The notes beneath the pieces were generated by a model. It had not been told where the DNA came from. It saw only the letters and a program-made list of their open reading frames with translations, and did no database searches. From Onishia taeanensis (GTDB lineage Bacteria > Pseudomonadota > Gammaproteobacteria > Pseudomonadales > Halomonadaceae): a stretch of DNA of 64,000 nucleotides. Position numbers and translations under genes: made by a program. Position 1 is the first letter of the stretch. The number at the start of each line of letters is the position of its first letter. This document shows, in pieces, positions 35,466 to 43,978 of this stretch. Location of the stretch: positions 250,089-314,088 of the forward strand of contig NZ_FNCI01000004.1 in assembly GCF_900100755.1 (NCBI RefSeq), in the 5' to 3' direction.

Positions 35466-36722
35466 CTAGAAACGATCCGCGCGAAAAGGTGCCATATCAA
35501 TGGCCGGCGTCTCGCCGTCCATCAGCTCGCCGAGCAGGCGCCCGGTCGCCGGCCCCAGCGTGAAGCCCTGGTGGCCATGGCCGAAGGCAAACCACAGCCC
35601 CTTGTGTGCCGGCGCCGGGCCGATCACCGGCTTCATGTCCGGCGTACAGGGGCGAGCGCCCTTCCAGGGCGTGTCATCGCATCTCGCTCCCAGCGGCACC
35701 AGCTTGCGAGCCACCGACTCGGCCGCATCCAACTGATCCAGGTCCGGCGCCGCATCTCGGTTCGCCAGTTCCGCCCCCGTGGTCAGGCGGACACCGGCGC
35801 GCATCGGTGCCAGCAGGTAGCCGACCTCGGCATCCATGACCCAGTGGTTGAGCGCATGCCCTTCCTGCATGGCGTAATGCATGTGGTAGCCGCGCTTGAC
35901 GAACAGCGGCAGCCGATACCCCAAGCGGCCCAACCAGTCGCCGGACCAGGGGCCCATGGCCATCACCAGTTCTGCGGCTTGCAGAGGGCCAGCATCGGTT
36001 GCCACTCGCCAGTCGTCAGCGCCCTGTTCAACCGACTCGACGCTTGCCTTGACCACCTTGCCGCCCAACGCCTTGAAGGCGTCGGCATAGGCCGCCACCA
36101 GCCCACCGGGATCGGCGACGGTCCAACTATCCCGCCACAGAATCGCGCCGACGATCTCGCTCGCTAGATCGGGTTCCTGCTCGGCAAGCGCTGCACGATC
36201 GAGCCGGTCATAGGTAAGGCCATGCTGCTTGGCCAGCGGAGCGACCTTGGCCAGACGCGCCTCGAAAGCCTCAGGCGTGCGATAGAGCTCCAGCCAACCG
36301 TTGCGGCTGACCAGAGCATCCGCCCCGGCCGCCTCGATCATCGGCGCATGTTCCTGAGTCGACAGCGCAATCAATGAGGCGTATTCCGGCTGAATACGCG
36401 CATAGGGACCGGGCGCCGAGTTCTGCCAATAGCGAAACAACGCGCTGGCCGATTCCAGCATGCCGCTGGGCCGGTAACGTATGTCTACTCGCCGGTTGGG
36501 CACGACCTGCATCAGCGTCTTGGCATCCCTTGGAAAGGCATAGGGCGCCACCGCTTCGCGCTGAATGATGCCGGCATTGCCAAACGAGGTCTCATGGCCC
36601 GGCTCCCGGCGGTCGACCAGCACGACCGAGCGCCCCCGCTTGGCCAAGTGATAAGCAATCGACACACCGACCATGCCGGCCCCCAGGACGATGGTATCGC
36701 TGACATCATGTTCCTTGGACAT
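35466..36722 (-). CDS. FAD-dependent D-amino-acid dehydrogenase family protein
   Basis: This 418-residue DAO-family flavoprotein has the FAD-binding VLGAGMVGVSIAYHLAKRG (about residues 12-30), TSFGNAGIIQ, and the C-terminal GLWFAFGHGHQGFTLGPATG. The layout matches DadA-like dehydrogenases that oxidise D-amino acids or glycine derivatives and pass electrons to the respiratory chain. AGGAGTGCCC stands before the ATG at 36722, two codons inside the longest frame. No dadX racemase is adjacent, so the substrate is not fixed. Confidence 0.82.
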   Translation of the reverse strand: MSKEHDVSDTIVLGAGMVGVSIAYHLAKRGRSVVLVDRREPGHETSFGNAGIIQREAVAPYAFPRDAKTLMQVVPNRRVDIRYRPSGMLESASALFRYWQNSAPGPYARIQPEYASLIALSTQEHAPMIEAAGADALVSRNGWLELYRTPEAFEARLAKVAPLAKQHGLTYDRLDRAALAEQEPDLASEIVGAILWRDSWTVADPGGLVAAYADAFKALGGKVVKASVESVEQGADDWRVATDAGPLQAAELVMAMGPWSGDWLGRLGYRLPLFVKRGYHMHYAMQEGHALNHWVMDAEVGYLLAPMRAGVRLTTGAELANRDAAPDLDQLDAAESVARKLVPLGARCDDTPWKGARPCTPDMKPVIGPAPAHKGLWFAFGHGHQGFTLGPATGRLLGELMDGETPAIDMAPFRADRF

Positions 36723-36902
36723 GGGCACTCCTGACCTTGAGAGAAGAAAACCGGCACCTACCGGACCTCCATTCTAGAGTATACGCTGGTGCATGCCATG
36801 CCGATCCAGATGGGCATGAGCGCCTCGGCTCCAGTTGGACGGCTGACGCCATGGCACGGCTCGCGTAAGCTTGAGTGCATCCACTTTCCCGCTGGAGCTC
36901 CC

Positions 36903-37502
36903 ATGACCGATCGCGATACGCGCCACCAGCAGTCGATGCAGAAACTCAAGGCCCACGTCGACGACAAGGTGGCCAACGCCACCGAGGAACGCGGCCTGCT
37001 GATGGTCTTCACCGGTAACGGCAAGGGCAAGACCACCGCCGCCTGGGGCACCGTGACCCGAGCACTGGGCTACGGCTACAAGGTCGGCGTGATCCAGTTC
37101 ATCAAGGGGCTATGGGAATGCGGCGAACGGGAGCGGCTCAACGACGACGCCAACCTGGAAGTCGCGATCATGGCCACCGGTTTTACCTGGGACACCCAGA
37201 ACCGGGAGAGCGATACAAAGGCCTGCCAGGAAGTCTGGCAAGAAGCCAAACGCATGCTCGAGGACCCAGAGATCTATCTGGTGGTGCTCGATGAGATCAC
37301 CTACATGATGAAGTACGGCTACCTGGACGTCGCCGAAGTGATCGCCGCACTCGAGAATCGCCCAGCAGAGCAGACGGTGATCATTACCGGCCGCAACGCC
37401 AACCGCGAGGTGGTCGCCATGGCAGATACGGTGACCGAAATGCAGGAAACTCGCCACGCCTTCAACGCGGGGCTCAAGGCACGCCGCGGCATCGATTTCT
37501 AG
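36903..37502 (+). CDS. cob(I)yrinic acid a,c-diamide adenosyltransferase, copy 2
   Basis: The 199-residue protein is a second CobO/BtuR member with P-loop [40 protein letters not shown] and VVLDEITYMMKYGYLD. Its P-loop is closer to the classic CobO consensus than copy 1. It lies outside the cobalamin operon, next to unrelated genes and with no riboswitch in its leader, so it could serve salvage when the riboswitch unit is off. The start at 36903 is favoured by the length of homologues; the frame continues 38 codons upstream. Confidence 0.88.
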   Translation: MTDRDTRHQQSMQKLKAHVDDKVANATEERGLLMVFTGNGKGKTTAAWGTVTRALGYGYKVGVIQFIKGLWECGERERLNDDANLEVAIMATGFTWDTQNRESDTKACQEVWQEAKRMLEDPEIYLVVLDEITYMMKYGYLDVAEVIAALENRPAEQTVIITGRNANREVVAMADTVTEMQETRHAFNAGLKARRGIDF

Positions 37503-37593
37503 GCGACGAACTTTCTCGCCGCCTACGGCTCACACATGATGACGCCCTCGCCTCACAGGCCGAGCTGGCCCCATGCGCAAATGGAGACGACCA

Positions 37594-38307
37594 ATGAATG
37601 CCAAGGGAATCCTCGATCAACTGATGAAGCAGGCCAGCGGCAAAAGCAATTCCAGCGGCGGCTTCGATGCCCAGCAACTGGTCAAAGGCCTTTCCTCTCA
37701 GTTCGGTGGCAATAGCGGCAAGGAAGGCGCCTCCAGCGGTGGCTTCGACGTCAAGAGCCTGCTCGGCGGTGGCGCCATGGGCGCGCTGATCGGCTCCAAA
37801 CGTGGCCGCAAGATGGGCGGCAAGGCCCTCAAGTACGGCGCCATTGCTGGCGTCGGCGTGCTGGCCTGGAAGGCGTGGCAGAATCGCCAGACCAGCGGTG
37901 ACTCTGCACAGGAAGGCGCGCCCATCGACGACCTGGACGGCCAGGCCCAGGAGCAGCGCAGCCTGGAGATCCTGCAGGCAATGATCATGGCGGCCCGGGC
38001 CGACGGCCACATCGACGACAGCGAGCGCCAACAGCTGGGTGAACAGATAGAAGCCCTGGGCGCCGACGCTGAGCTACAAGCCTGGGTCGAACAGCAGTTT
38101 CAGGCCCCGCTGGATGCCGAAGCACTGGCCCAGCAGGCCGACTCGCCCCAGGCTGCCCGGGAGATCTATCTTGCCAGCGTGGCGATCATCGACGACCAGA
38201 ACCCCATGGAGCGCGCCTGGCTCGACCAGCTTGCCGCCGCCTTGGAGCTGGACGCCGAGATGCGCGCCGAGCTGGAGCGTCAGGCCCTGGGTGCCGCACA
38301 GGGCTGA
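37594..38307 (+). CDS. TerB/DUF533 family protein
   Basis: The 237-residue protein has a glycine/serine-rich N-terminal half (with two SSGGFD repeats), a glycine-rich hydrophobic stretch around residues 65-90 (LGGGAMGALIGS, AIAGVGVLAWKAW) and a C-terminal helical TerB-like domain with AMIMAARADGHIDDSERQQL. DUF533 proteins of this shape are inner-membrane associated and of unknown function. GGAGACGACCA precedes the ATG at 37594. Confidence 0.82.
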   Translation: MNAKGILDQLMKQASGKSNSSGGFDAQQLVKGLSSQFGGNSGKEGASSGGFDVKSLLGGGAMGALIGSKRGRKMGGKALKYGAIAGVGVLAWKAWQNRQTSGDSAQEGAPIDDLDGQAQEQRSLEILQAMIMAARADGHIDDSERQQLGEQIEALGADAELQAWVEQQFQAPLDAEALAQQADSPQAAREIYLASVAIIDDQNPMERAWLDQLAAALELDAEMRAELERQALGAAQG

Positions 38308-38367
38308 ACGACCCGACGCTTACTGGCAGGCGCTTATGACATAGCCCCAAAGGCTAGAGAGTTACCG

Positions 38368-38730
38368 CTAACGATGGCCGAGCCGGTCCAGTAAGGCCGC
38401 ATCATCGACCACGGGTTCGGTCATCTCGGGCAACACCTCGGCCGGCAGCGCCATGATGCCGGCCTCCTCATGGATAGTAAGCACCCACTCTTGGCAGCGC
38501 CGGCAGCGCAGTTTCTCGCCACCGTGCCTGGCGCGATGATGCTCCAGCTCATCGAAGCCGCCGGCGAACTGCACCGATACCTCTGGCCAGAACAACAGCC
38601 TGGTGGCGCTACCATCCTCGCCGCAGCAATCCGGACAATCGCAGTCTGCCGCACCCAGCGGTGCCCCGGTGGCCATTAGCGTTACCGCCCCGCAGCCACA
38701 GTCGCCCTGGTAGAAAGGTCCATTGCTCAT
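38368..38730 (-). CDS. GFA/CENP-V-like zinc protein, copy 1
   Basis: The 120-residue protein begins YQGDCGCGAVTLMATG and has cysteine pairs in CDCPDCCGED and LRCRRCQEW, matching the zinc sites of the glutathione-dependent formaldehyde-activating (GFA) family. Its base composition is that of the core chromosome, unlike the two GFA genes inside the island to its right. The frame runs on to 38943, but the extra 71 residues look non-coding. Confidence 0.65.
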   Translation of the reverse strand: MSNGPFYQGDCGCGAVTLMATGAPLGAADCDCPDCCGEDGSATRLLFWPEVSVQFAGGFDELEHHRARHGGEKLRCRRCQEWVLTIHEEAGIMALPAEVLPEMTEPVVDDAALLDRLGHR

Positions 38731-38945
38731 GATGGGCTCCATTGGCCAACAATGATGTTGCCAGTGTGACAGCGACCGGCAGCACCCAGCCAGCATCGTT
38801 CTCGTCGCATCAACGAGGAACACCGAATGGCGTACATGGCTACCGATGATGCCTTGCCTATCTGCAAGCTTCGCTATTGATTCAGTGCCAGTGGGAGTGA
38901 GCACCAAAGAAGCCCAGAATAATTGCCACCCTATTGACCACATTG

Positions 38946-39341
38946 TTAAGCATTGATCTGGCCAATAAAGCCGGCTTCATCCCTGACACCTACTCGATTG
39001 CCATCTGGATCATTGATATTGATCGTCCTGCCCCAAGCATTCTCTGTGATGGCCGCTTGAATGCCCCATGCCCTGATGTCTGCTAAGGCATCCTCCAGGT
39101 TCTCGACGTTGAAACGCAGCTTAACGCTCCCCTCTTCCAAAGACTTGGTGCTGTCTTTTGCTTTACCACCCGGCTCAATCATCAAGTAGCCATCGCCGTA
39201 CTCGAGGCAGACGAGCCTGAAACCGTCCTCATCTTTCTCGAAAAGCTGACGCAGACCGAAGAGGTCTCTATAGAATGCCACGCACTGATCAAACCTTTCC
39301 GTATTGAGAATTAACCCGTAGCGAGCAATGTTCGCCTGCAT
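38946..39341 (-). CDS. VOC-family (glyoxalase-like) protein
   Basis: This 131-residue protein has the paired beta-alpha-beta modules of the vicinal oxygen chelate fold: RYGLILNTERFDQCVAFYRD in the first half and KLRFNVENLEDALADIRAWG with ININDPDGNRVGV in the second. The ends of both modules carry possible metal-binding glutamates (YLMIEPGG). AAGGAGCTTTC precedes the ATG at 39341 and rejects the longer frame start at 39389. The stop TAA is part of GCTTAACAA, an attC R''-like box, so this is the last recognisable cassette on the left. Confidence 0.8.
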   Translation of the reverse strand: MQANIARYGLILNTERFDQCVAFYRDLFGLRQLFEKDEDGFRLVCLEYGDGYLMIEPGGKAKDSTKSLEEGSVKLRFNVENLEDALADIRAWGIQAAITENAWGRTININDPDGNRVGVRDEAGFIGQINA

Positions 39342-39465
39342 GAAAGCTCCTTGTTTTTGGTACGATGGCATGGACACGAGAGCATCCAAATGCTGTGTCA
39401 GTTAGCGCCCTTAGCACCGAGCCATATGGAACACAGGGTAGAAATTCCGTAAGTGATTGTGCCTG

Positions 39466-39783
39466 TTAAATACCGTAGTCACGCTCAACCTTCGAGATAC
39501 GGGTTCTGAATGATGAATACCACTTCTCATGGCCAAGTCTTTGAGCCTCTTGGTGCTCTGCATTGGCTTTCCACTGCTTGATCGACTCAAGGTCAGACCA
39601 GTATGAAACAGTGATTCCGACATCCTCTCTTGCAGATTCCACTCCCAAAAAACCGGGCTGCTCTGATGCCAGCTCAACCATCCTCTCCGCCATTTGGCCA
39701 TATCCCTCGTGCACTTCCGTTAGGTGAGATGTAAAAATCACTGCGTAGTAAGGCGGCTTCGGCGTTTTAGCGATGAGGGACAT
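39466..39783 (-). CDS. antibiotic biosynthesis monooxygenase-like (ABM) protein
   Basis: The 105-residue protein has the ABM/dimeric alpha-beta barrel pattern: YYAVIFTSHLTEVHEGYGQMAE, QPGFLGVESARE and ISYWSDLESIKQWKAN-like spacing in VSYWSDLESIKQWKANAEH. Such proteins are small oxygenases or unknown-function barrels that are common in cassettes. The stop lies in TTTAACAG. The 220 bases upstream to the next gene hold no gene that I can support. Confidence 0.8.
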   Translation of the reverse strand: MSLIAKTPKPPYYAVIFTSHLTEVHEGYGQMAERMVELASEQPGFLGVESAREDVGITVSYWSDLESIKQWKANAEHQEAQRLGHEKWYSSFRTRISKVERDYGI

Positions 39784-40004
39784 CAGAACTCCTTCAAATA
39801 TTTAACGTCAACCATAGCAACCCAAGTACGAGCCTCAGGCCTCAGTTGAGAGTCGCCCAGTACCTGGCCCCATCGGCCGTCGTTAACTCAGTGCTGGCTT
39901 GCTGAGTTTTCTCCACCGGGATCATGTTCAGCATCGTTTTCTTCTTGCGACGCTATCGATGCGTATCCAATGAATTGGGCGAAGAAAACCTGATGCCTGT
40001 CTGA

Positions 40005-40472
40005 TTATTCGCTTGTACGGATGGCATGTATATCCTCGATATCCACTGGGCGTGAGAGCACAGATTTATACTGAATCAAGTCCTCCTTCGGCATAAGGGG
40101 AAGCTCAAGCCCCAGCAAGTTAACAGTCACATACCGGGAAAAATCTATGCCAAGGGGAACCCAACCCTGGTGGCTCGCATCGAAAATTTGCGGACCGTCA
40201 GCGCTACCCACTTCCACCTTGACGCCCTCGTACTTGAATTGGATGTAGGTTAGATCCCAGCCCTCCTCCTGGCGGTGAGCGGCAGCTTTGGATACAAACG
40301 CCTGTCCGGCCTGAACCACTGATAAGAAGTGTTCACCGGGAACGAAGAGGTCAATATCATGCAGATCACGCTCAGAGCCATAGCCCCTCGCAGCGAGCCC
40401 GCCACAGATCAGAAAGGGAATATTCCTATCCCTTAGTAACCCCACAATCCACTGAGCCGCTAGATGATGCAC
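40005..40472 (-). CDS. nucleotidyltransferase-like protein
   Basis: The protein (155 residues) has the nucleotidyltransferase core GGLAARGYGSERDLHDIDLFV, with two aspartates in the DxD position and a later VKVEVGS. The start is a GTG at 40472 with a textbook AGGAGG five bases upstream; the frame's first 41 codons to 40595 have no coding character. Minimal nucleotidyltransferases of this type include antibiotic-modifying enzymes and toxin-antitoxin MNT partners. No HEPN partner is next to it. Confidence 0.75.
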   Translation of the reverse strand: MHHLAAQWIVGLLRDRNIPFLICGGLAARGYGSERDLHDIDLFVPGEHFLSVVQAGQAFVSKAAAHRQEEGWDLTYIQFKYEGVKVEVGSADGPQIFDASHQGWVPLGIDFSRYVTVNLLGLELPLMPKEDLIQYKSVLSRPVDIEDIHAIRTSE

Positions 40473-40604
40473 GCCGCCTCCTGTTACACATAATGTCTGA
40501 GTTCCGTTGACACCTGGGCTGGAACTGATGGAAGTCCCTCTGAAGCAGGAAAGCGCTATGGGCCGTCGACTGCGAGGGTTTTCTGTACAGTGCACTCCTT
40601 ATGT

Positions 40605-41033
40605 TTAGGTGAGCGCAATGATAAAAATCACAAACGAGACAATGCTGGCACCAATGCGAAATGCATGGAGAAGAGACCACTTATCAAGCAAGGTTTCCGC
40701 TTCTTCGGAGGCAGCATCCAAGCCGGAGTCTTCCAGCCTGTCGTTCGTCGGCTTGATAACCAGAAGCGTGAAAGGGACCACCGCTAATAAGAAAATGGCT
40801 CCGGTTAGCCAAAGCCATCCATTCCCGAGCCAACACGAAACTAAGGCAGATACCGAGCCGATGAGTGCTAGCGAGGCCTGAAATGGTGCCGCCTTGGCGT
40901 ACATGGGGCCAAAGAATTTAACCGCACCCGCAGTACCAAGCGTTCGGGCCGCCGGTTGCTGGACGAGGCTTATGTAGGTTGCGGCGCCTGCAAAAAAGCC
41001 AGCACACATGACGGCGACAATTCCAAACAGCAT
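40605..41033 (-). CDS. DUF1772-like membrane protein
   Basis: The 142-residue protein has four hydrophobic helices (about 1-22, 50-68, 74-92 and 124-141) and the N-terminal pattern GFFAGAATYISLVQQPAA typical of DUF1772 (anthrone-oxygenase-like) membrane proteins. The function is unknown. It lies in the cassette region in the same orientation as its neighbours. An attC before the next gene is not clear. Confidence 0.75.
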   Translation of the reverse strand: MLFGIVAVMCAGFFAGAATYISLVQQPAARTLGTAGAVKFFGPMYAKAAPFQASLALIGSVSALVSCWLGNGWLWLTGAIFLLAVVPFTLLVIKPTNDRLEDSGLDAASEEAETLLDKWSLLHAFRIGASIVSFVIFIIALT

Positions 41034-41132
41034 GTTCGGTACCTGGTTGATGCCCAGCGGTGGTCAGCATACTCGGCGATGAGTGGAGATGAAGCCACAG
41101 TGTAGTAGATGCCGCTGTAATCGACCTGTGGA

Positions 41133-41675
41133 TCAGCTATGTTTCTCCCAGTGTTCTTTGCTTATCTTGTACAGGACATGTTCACAAAGTGGGTCTGAAG
41201 GCTCCAGGTCCGGATGTTCAAAATTGCTGGCATAGGACATGCCGATTTTTTCCATGACGGCTTGAGAGCGAAGGTTGTTTACTGTCGTAAAAGAGACCAC
41301 CTCTTCTAGCCCCAATTGAGTAAAAGCATACCGCAATGCCTCATTGGCAGCCTCTGTCGCGTAACCCCTCCCCCAATAAGCTTTAGCAAGACGCCAGCCG
41401 ATTTCCACACAAGGCGAGAACGGCATGCTGTCATTGGGAGTGTGCAGCCCGACAAAGCCAATAAAGTGACTTTCACCGGGAACTTCAACGGCCCAGAACC
41501 CCCAGCCACGTTCAGCAATGAGGGACTTGATGTTCCGCCCCATGCTGTAGCTTTCTTCCTTCGTCAGTCTCTTTGGGAAGAATTCCATCACCTCTTTATC
41601 TCTGCACATTTCCGCAAAGGGGGAGAGGTCTTCGTCATTCCACTGCCGAAGTATTAATCTTTCCGTTCTCATCAT
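41133..41675 (-). CDS. RimJ/RimL-type GNAT acetyltransferase
   Basis: The 180-residue protein has the RimJ/L pattern: TERLILRQWNDEDLSPFAEM at the N-terminus, FIGFVGLHTPN, EIGWRLAKAYWGRGYATEAANEAL (acetyl-CoA loop) and VSFTTVNNLRSQAVMEKIGM. It transfers an acetyl group to an amine of a protein or small molecule; the substrate is not predictable. It is the first gene after the attC-like site at 41692-41752. Confidence 0.85.
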   Translation of the reverse strand: MMRTERLILRQWNDEDLSPFAEMCRDKEVMEFFPKRLTKEESYSMGRNIKSLIAERGWGFWAVEVPGESHFIGFVGLHTPNDSMPFSPCVEIGWRLAKAYWGRGYATEAANEALRYAFTQLGLEEVVSFTTVNNLRSQAVMEKIGMSYASNFEHPDLEPSDPLCEHVLYKISKEHWEKHS

Positions 41676-41691
41676 GGGTCAACTGATTCCT

Positions 41692-41752
41692 TTCTACCAC
41701 CAGCCATCAACCGCGCGATATACGCGCGACGGCTGTGATGGCTTTGTTCGGC
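41692..41752 (-). repeat. attC-like site after the middle GFA gene
   Basis: An R''-like GCCGAACAAAG follows the GFA stop by nine bases. The site then folds through AGCCATCA/TGATGGCT (41702-41709 with 41736-41743) and an inner CCGCGCG/CGCGCG-A-CGG stem with a bulged base. The R' end is degenerate. The next start lies about 20 bases on, as expected for a cassette junction. Confidence 0.5.
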
Positions 41753-41760
41753 ATTGCCGA

Positions 41761-42156
41761 CTATTTTGGCGCAAATTGCTCAAAAACCTGCTGCCCCGTT
41801 AACGTCTTTACTTGATTACTAAAATCATAGTAACCGGGTTTCTCTTCAATAAATATTTGGCTAGCGAATGAGAAATCTTGTTCTTGAAACAGACCTACAG
41901 GAAGCACGTACTCGCCAGTAGGTAACAAACAGTAGAAAAGGTGCGTACCGCAATGGGAACAGAAGCCACGCTCAGCCCAATCAGACGACTGGTACCTTGA
42001 TGGTGTACCACCACTAAAGCGAACATCTGCACCGCAGTGCACAGCGAACATAGGACCGCCAGCCCATCGACGGCATGTAGTGCAGTGGCAGACCGAAAGG
42101 TCAGTTTGATCCGAAGCCTCGACCTCTATACTTCCACACAAGCATTGCCCTTTCAT
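41761..42156 (-). CDS. GFA-family zinc protein, copy 2
   Basis: The 131-residue protein has the complete GFA zinc pattern: GQCLCGSIEVEA, CHCTTCRRWAGG and GFCSHCGTHLFY. Family members bind zinc and are often annotated as glutathione-dependent formaldehyde-activating or CENP-V-like, but most have no proven substrate. GAGGAAAAGCC precedes the ATG. It is flanked by attC-like sites on both sides. Confidence 0.85.
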   Translation of the reverse strand: MKGQCLCGSIEVEASDQTDLSVCHCTTCRRWAGGPMFAVHCGADVRFSGGTPSRYQSSDWAERGFCSHCGTHLFYCLLPTGEYVLPVGLFQEQDFSFASQIFIEEKPGYYDFSNQVKTLTGQQVFEQFAPK

Positions 42157-42178
42157 GGCTTTTCCTCGGTTGAATTAG

Positions 42179-42254
42179 CGCACCTAGCGCCGGCCAACAT
42201 GCACGGTTTCTGATCTGGGGAACCCGGGCCCGACTGATGCATGTGGTTAGATGC
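42179..42254 (-). repeat. attC-like site after the nuclease-like gene
   Basis: GCATCTAAC (42246-42254) is a textbook R'' box and contains the stop of the upstream gene. CCAACATGCA (42194-42203) pairs with TGCATGTGG (42238-42246) leaving one extrahelical A, a hallmark of attC. The R' end reads GCGCTAGGTGC, one base off the GTTRRRY core. Confidence 0.5.
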
Positions 42255-42789
42255 TTGCCCGGCCACCCTTGTCCCAAGAATAACCCCTTACGCTCTCACT
42301 ATACATCTCGTCGTGCCAAGGACAGGATATTGCCAACAGCGTGCCAATGGCTTCAGAAGGCCAATGCAGAATGAGCCTTCTCATAGTCTCTAGGCAAACA
42401 CGCTCATTAGAGGTGTCAGTATAGGCGAAGACCATGATTTTTATCGGTGCCGCCATGTTCACCACCTTCCTGAAATCGTAAAGGACTTTTTCGACCGTCT
42501 GCTTAGGCGAGGCCATAGTGCCCCACTCACTCTCAAGTGCAAGCAGTACCCGACCGTGTTCATTGTGGAAGGTATAGTCGCACAGGAATTCTCGCCCTGC
42601 CTTGCCATTCCAAAATGCCTTACCTCTCAGCGGAAAATAGCCAGATTGAGCTTTACAGGCGAGATCCACAGCGCGGAACACACGTTCGGTATCAATAGCA
42701 TTATAAGCTTTGCCCTCAATGAGGAGGTTTCTTGTCTGGTCTAGGCTTTTTTTGAAAGCTAGGAAGAAAGACTGTGAACAGAAAGTCAA
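42247..42789 (-). CDS. unknown protein with nuclease-like pattern
   Basis: The 180-residue protein is not in a family I recognise. The central part, FLCDYTFHNEHG followed by VLLALESEWG and then VEKVLYDFRKVVNM, has the D...ExE/hydrophobic-strand arrangement seen in PD-(D/E)XK nuclease folds, but the lysine is replaced. The start is a TTG at 42789 with GAGG upstream; no in-frame ATG precedes the conserved-looking part. In the cassette setting a defence or modification role is possible but unproven. Confidence 0.55.
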   Translation of the reverse strand: MTFCSQSFFLAFKKSLDQTRNLLIEGKAYNAIDTERVFRAVDLACKAQSGYFPLRGKAFWNGKAGREFLCDYTFHNEHGRVLLALESEWGTMASPKQTVEKVLYDFRKVVNMAAPIKIMVFAYTDTSNERVCLETMRRLILHWPSEAIGTLLAISCPWHDEMYSESVRGYSWDKGGRASI

Positions 42790-42850
42790 ACATCAATCCT
42801 CATATGAAGCACCAAAAATCATCTCATCATGAACCTAGAACCGGGCGCCT

Positions 42851-43366
42851 CTATAAGGTCGCCATGTGAACACCACCCGACGTTTCCCGTAGAAAAACCG
42901 GAAAGTCAGTAGTTGGTGGCGAAACCTCGAGCTGATAAAGGATACCGGCCGCATGACCACGGTGGTAGGTAGCGTGATTTACGACATGCATGAGTATATC
43001 TCGACGACTCATTTTCCCGGCACCGCCACCAATGAACTCAAACTCTATGACATCCTCAAACTCGTCCTCTGCTGTCGTTTTCGCGTAGTCAACATACCAC
43101 ACATTTATGCTACGCTGTTTTGCGAACAACTCATCCTAATCCGGACAGTCCTCAGGGTTGCGGGTAGTTAAACCATGGGATTTTCCTAGCAGGTGGCATT
43201 TCCAGACATAGTCCATTTGGTAGGCATGATTAAGCGTGCGGATCAGGCTACCAAAGACGATGGGACGCGGTGCGGTAAGCTCCGCCTCGGGAAGCGAATA
43301 CAAGGCTGAGAGGAACTGGCCGTCTGCCCAGGCCTTGTAGCGGGTAAGAACCTCCAAATCTTTCAC
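42851..43366 (-). pseudogene. DinB-family gene with in-frame stop
   Basis: Two open segments in the same frame together make one DinB-like protein: VLTRYKAWADGQFLSALYSL with RTLNHAYQMDYVW from the first, and ILMHVVNHATYHRGHAAGIL from the second, giving the three metal-binding histidines of the family. A single TAG at 43136-43138 (context GAT TAG GAT GAG TTG) separates them after PEDCPD. There is no shift. The likely start is the GTG at 43366 after AAGGGTGATGTT. Unless the stop is suppressed or restarted at the TTG, the protein is not made. Confidence 0.75.
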
Positions 43367-43470
43367 AACATCACCCTTCTTTAATTTAACACCGAAATTG
43401 AGAAGCACCCGACTGAGTCATCCAGTGGAGAGCCATCACTGTAAATTCAGAAAAATCCTTTATGGACTTA

Positions 43471-43971
43471 TTATGAACATGAACTAGCCCTTAAAACTGG
43501 CGTATCAATACGCAGCTTTTTTGTCGAAACTCTTTCCAGTGTATGCGGCGATTCAGGCGCAACCCATATGGGATTATCCCACACCCAGCATGACGGCATT
43601 TCAACAAGATCGCCATTTGTATCAATATTCAATAAATCAGCCTTAACTACCCAGCAACGGCCAGCCGATCCATATGGATAGTCAATCACTCTTCTGATTT
43701 TTAGCCGTGTTCCAGGCGCCAATATTCTTATCAACTCTCCACCACCATAACCCCCTCGGTTGCGATCTTCGCTCACTGCACTAACAAACAAGTAAGACTG
43801 CGTAAACTTCATAACCTGCTCTTTATCTGAGCCTTTTACCCTAATCACCTCTGCAGGTTCCCTAAATTCATAGCAATTGCCAACAAGATCTCTTGCCACA
43901 TCAGTTTCCGAAACATCAACTGCAGCGCATCCGGATAAGAGTGCTAAAAATGCAAAGACAATTAGCTTCAT
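43471..43971 (-). CDS. lipoprotein of unknown function
   Basis: The 166-residue protein starts with a lipoprotein signal, MKLIVFAFLALLSGC, with the lipobox cysteine at residue 15. The mature part is rich in strands and includes GNCYEFREPAEVIRV and AGRCWVVKADLLNID; the cysteines could form a disulfide. No family is recognised. The start lies just after the fragment of an IS3-type transposase. Confidence 0.7.
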   Translation of the reverse strand: MKLIVFAFLALLSGCAAVDVSETDVARDLVGNCYEFREPAEVIRVKGSDKEQVMKFTQSYLFVSAVSEDRNRGGYGGGELIRILAPGTRLKIRRVIDYPYGSAGRCWVVKADLLNIDTNGDLVEMPSCWVWDNPIWVAPESPHTLERVSTKKLRIDTPVLRASSCS

Positions 43972-43978
43972 GGTGTAC

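Noticed and set aside
39784-40004. A 30-codon frame (starting MLNMIPVEKTQQ) between the ABM and nucleotidyltransferase genes
   Set aside because: No good ribosome site, no family pattern, and too short to separate from chance.
40473-40604. Stretch between the nucleotidyltransferase and DUF1772 genes considered as an IS remnant or attC
   Set aside because: No terminal repeat, transposase motif or clear R''/R' pair could be read; only the strong AGGAGG of the downstream GTG start is supported.
41034-41132. Junction between the left GNAT gene and DUF1772 as an attC
   Set aside because: No TAAC-type R'' at the GNAT stop and no foldable pair of arms.
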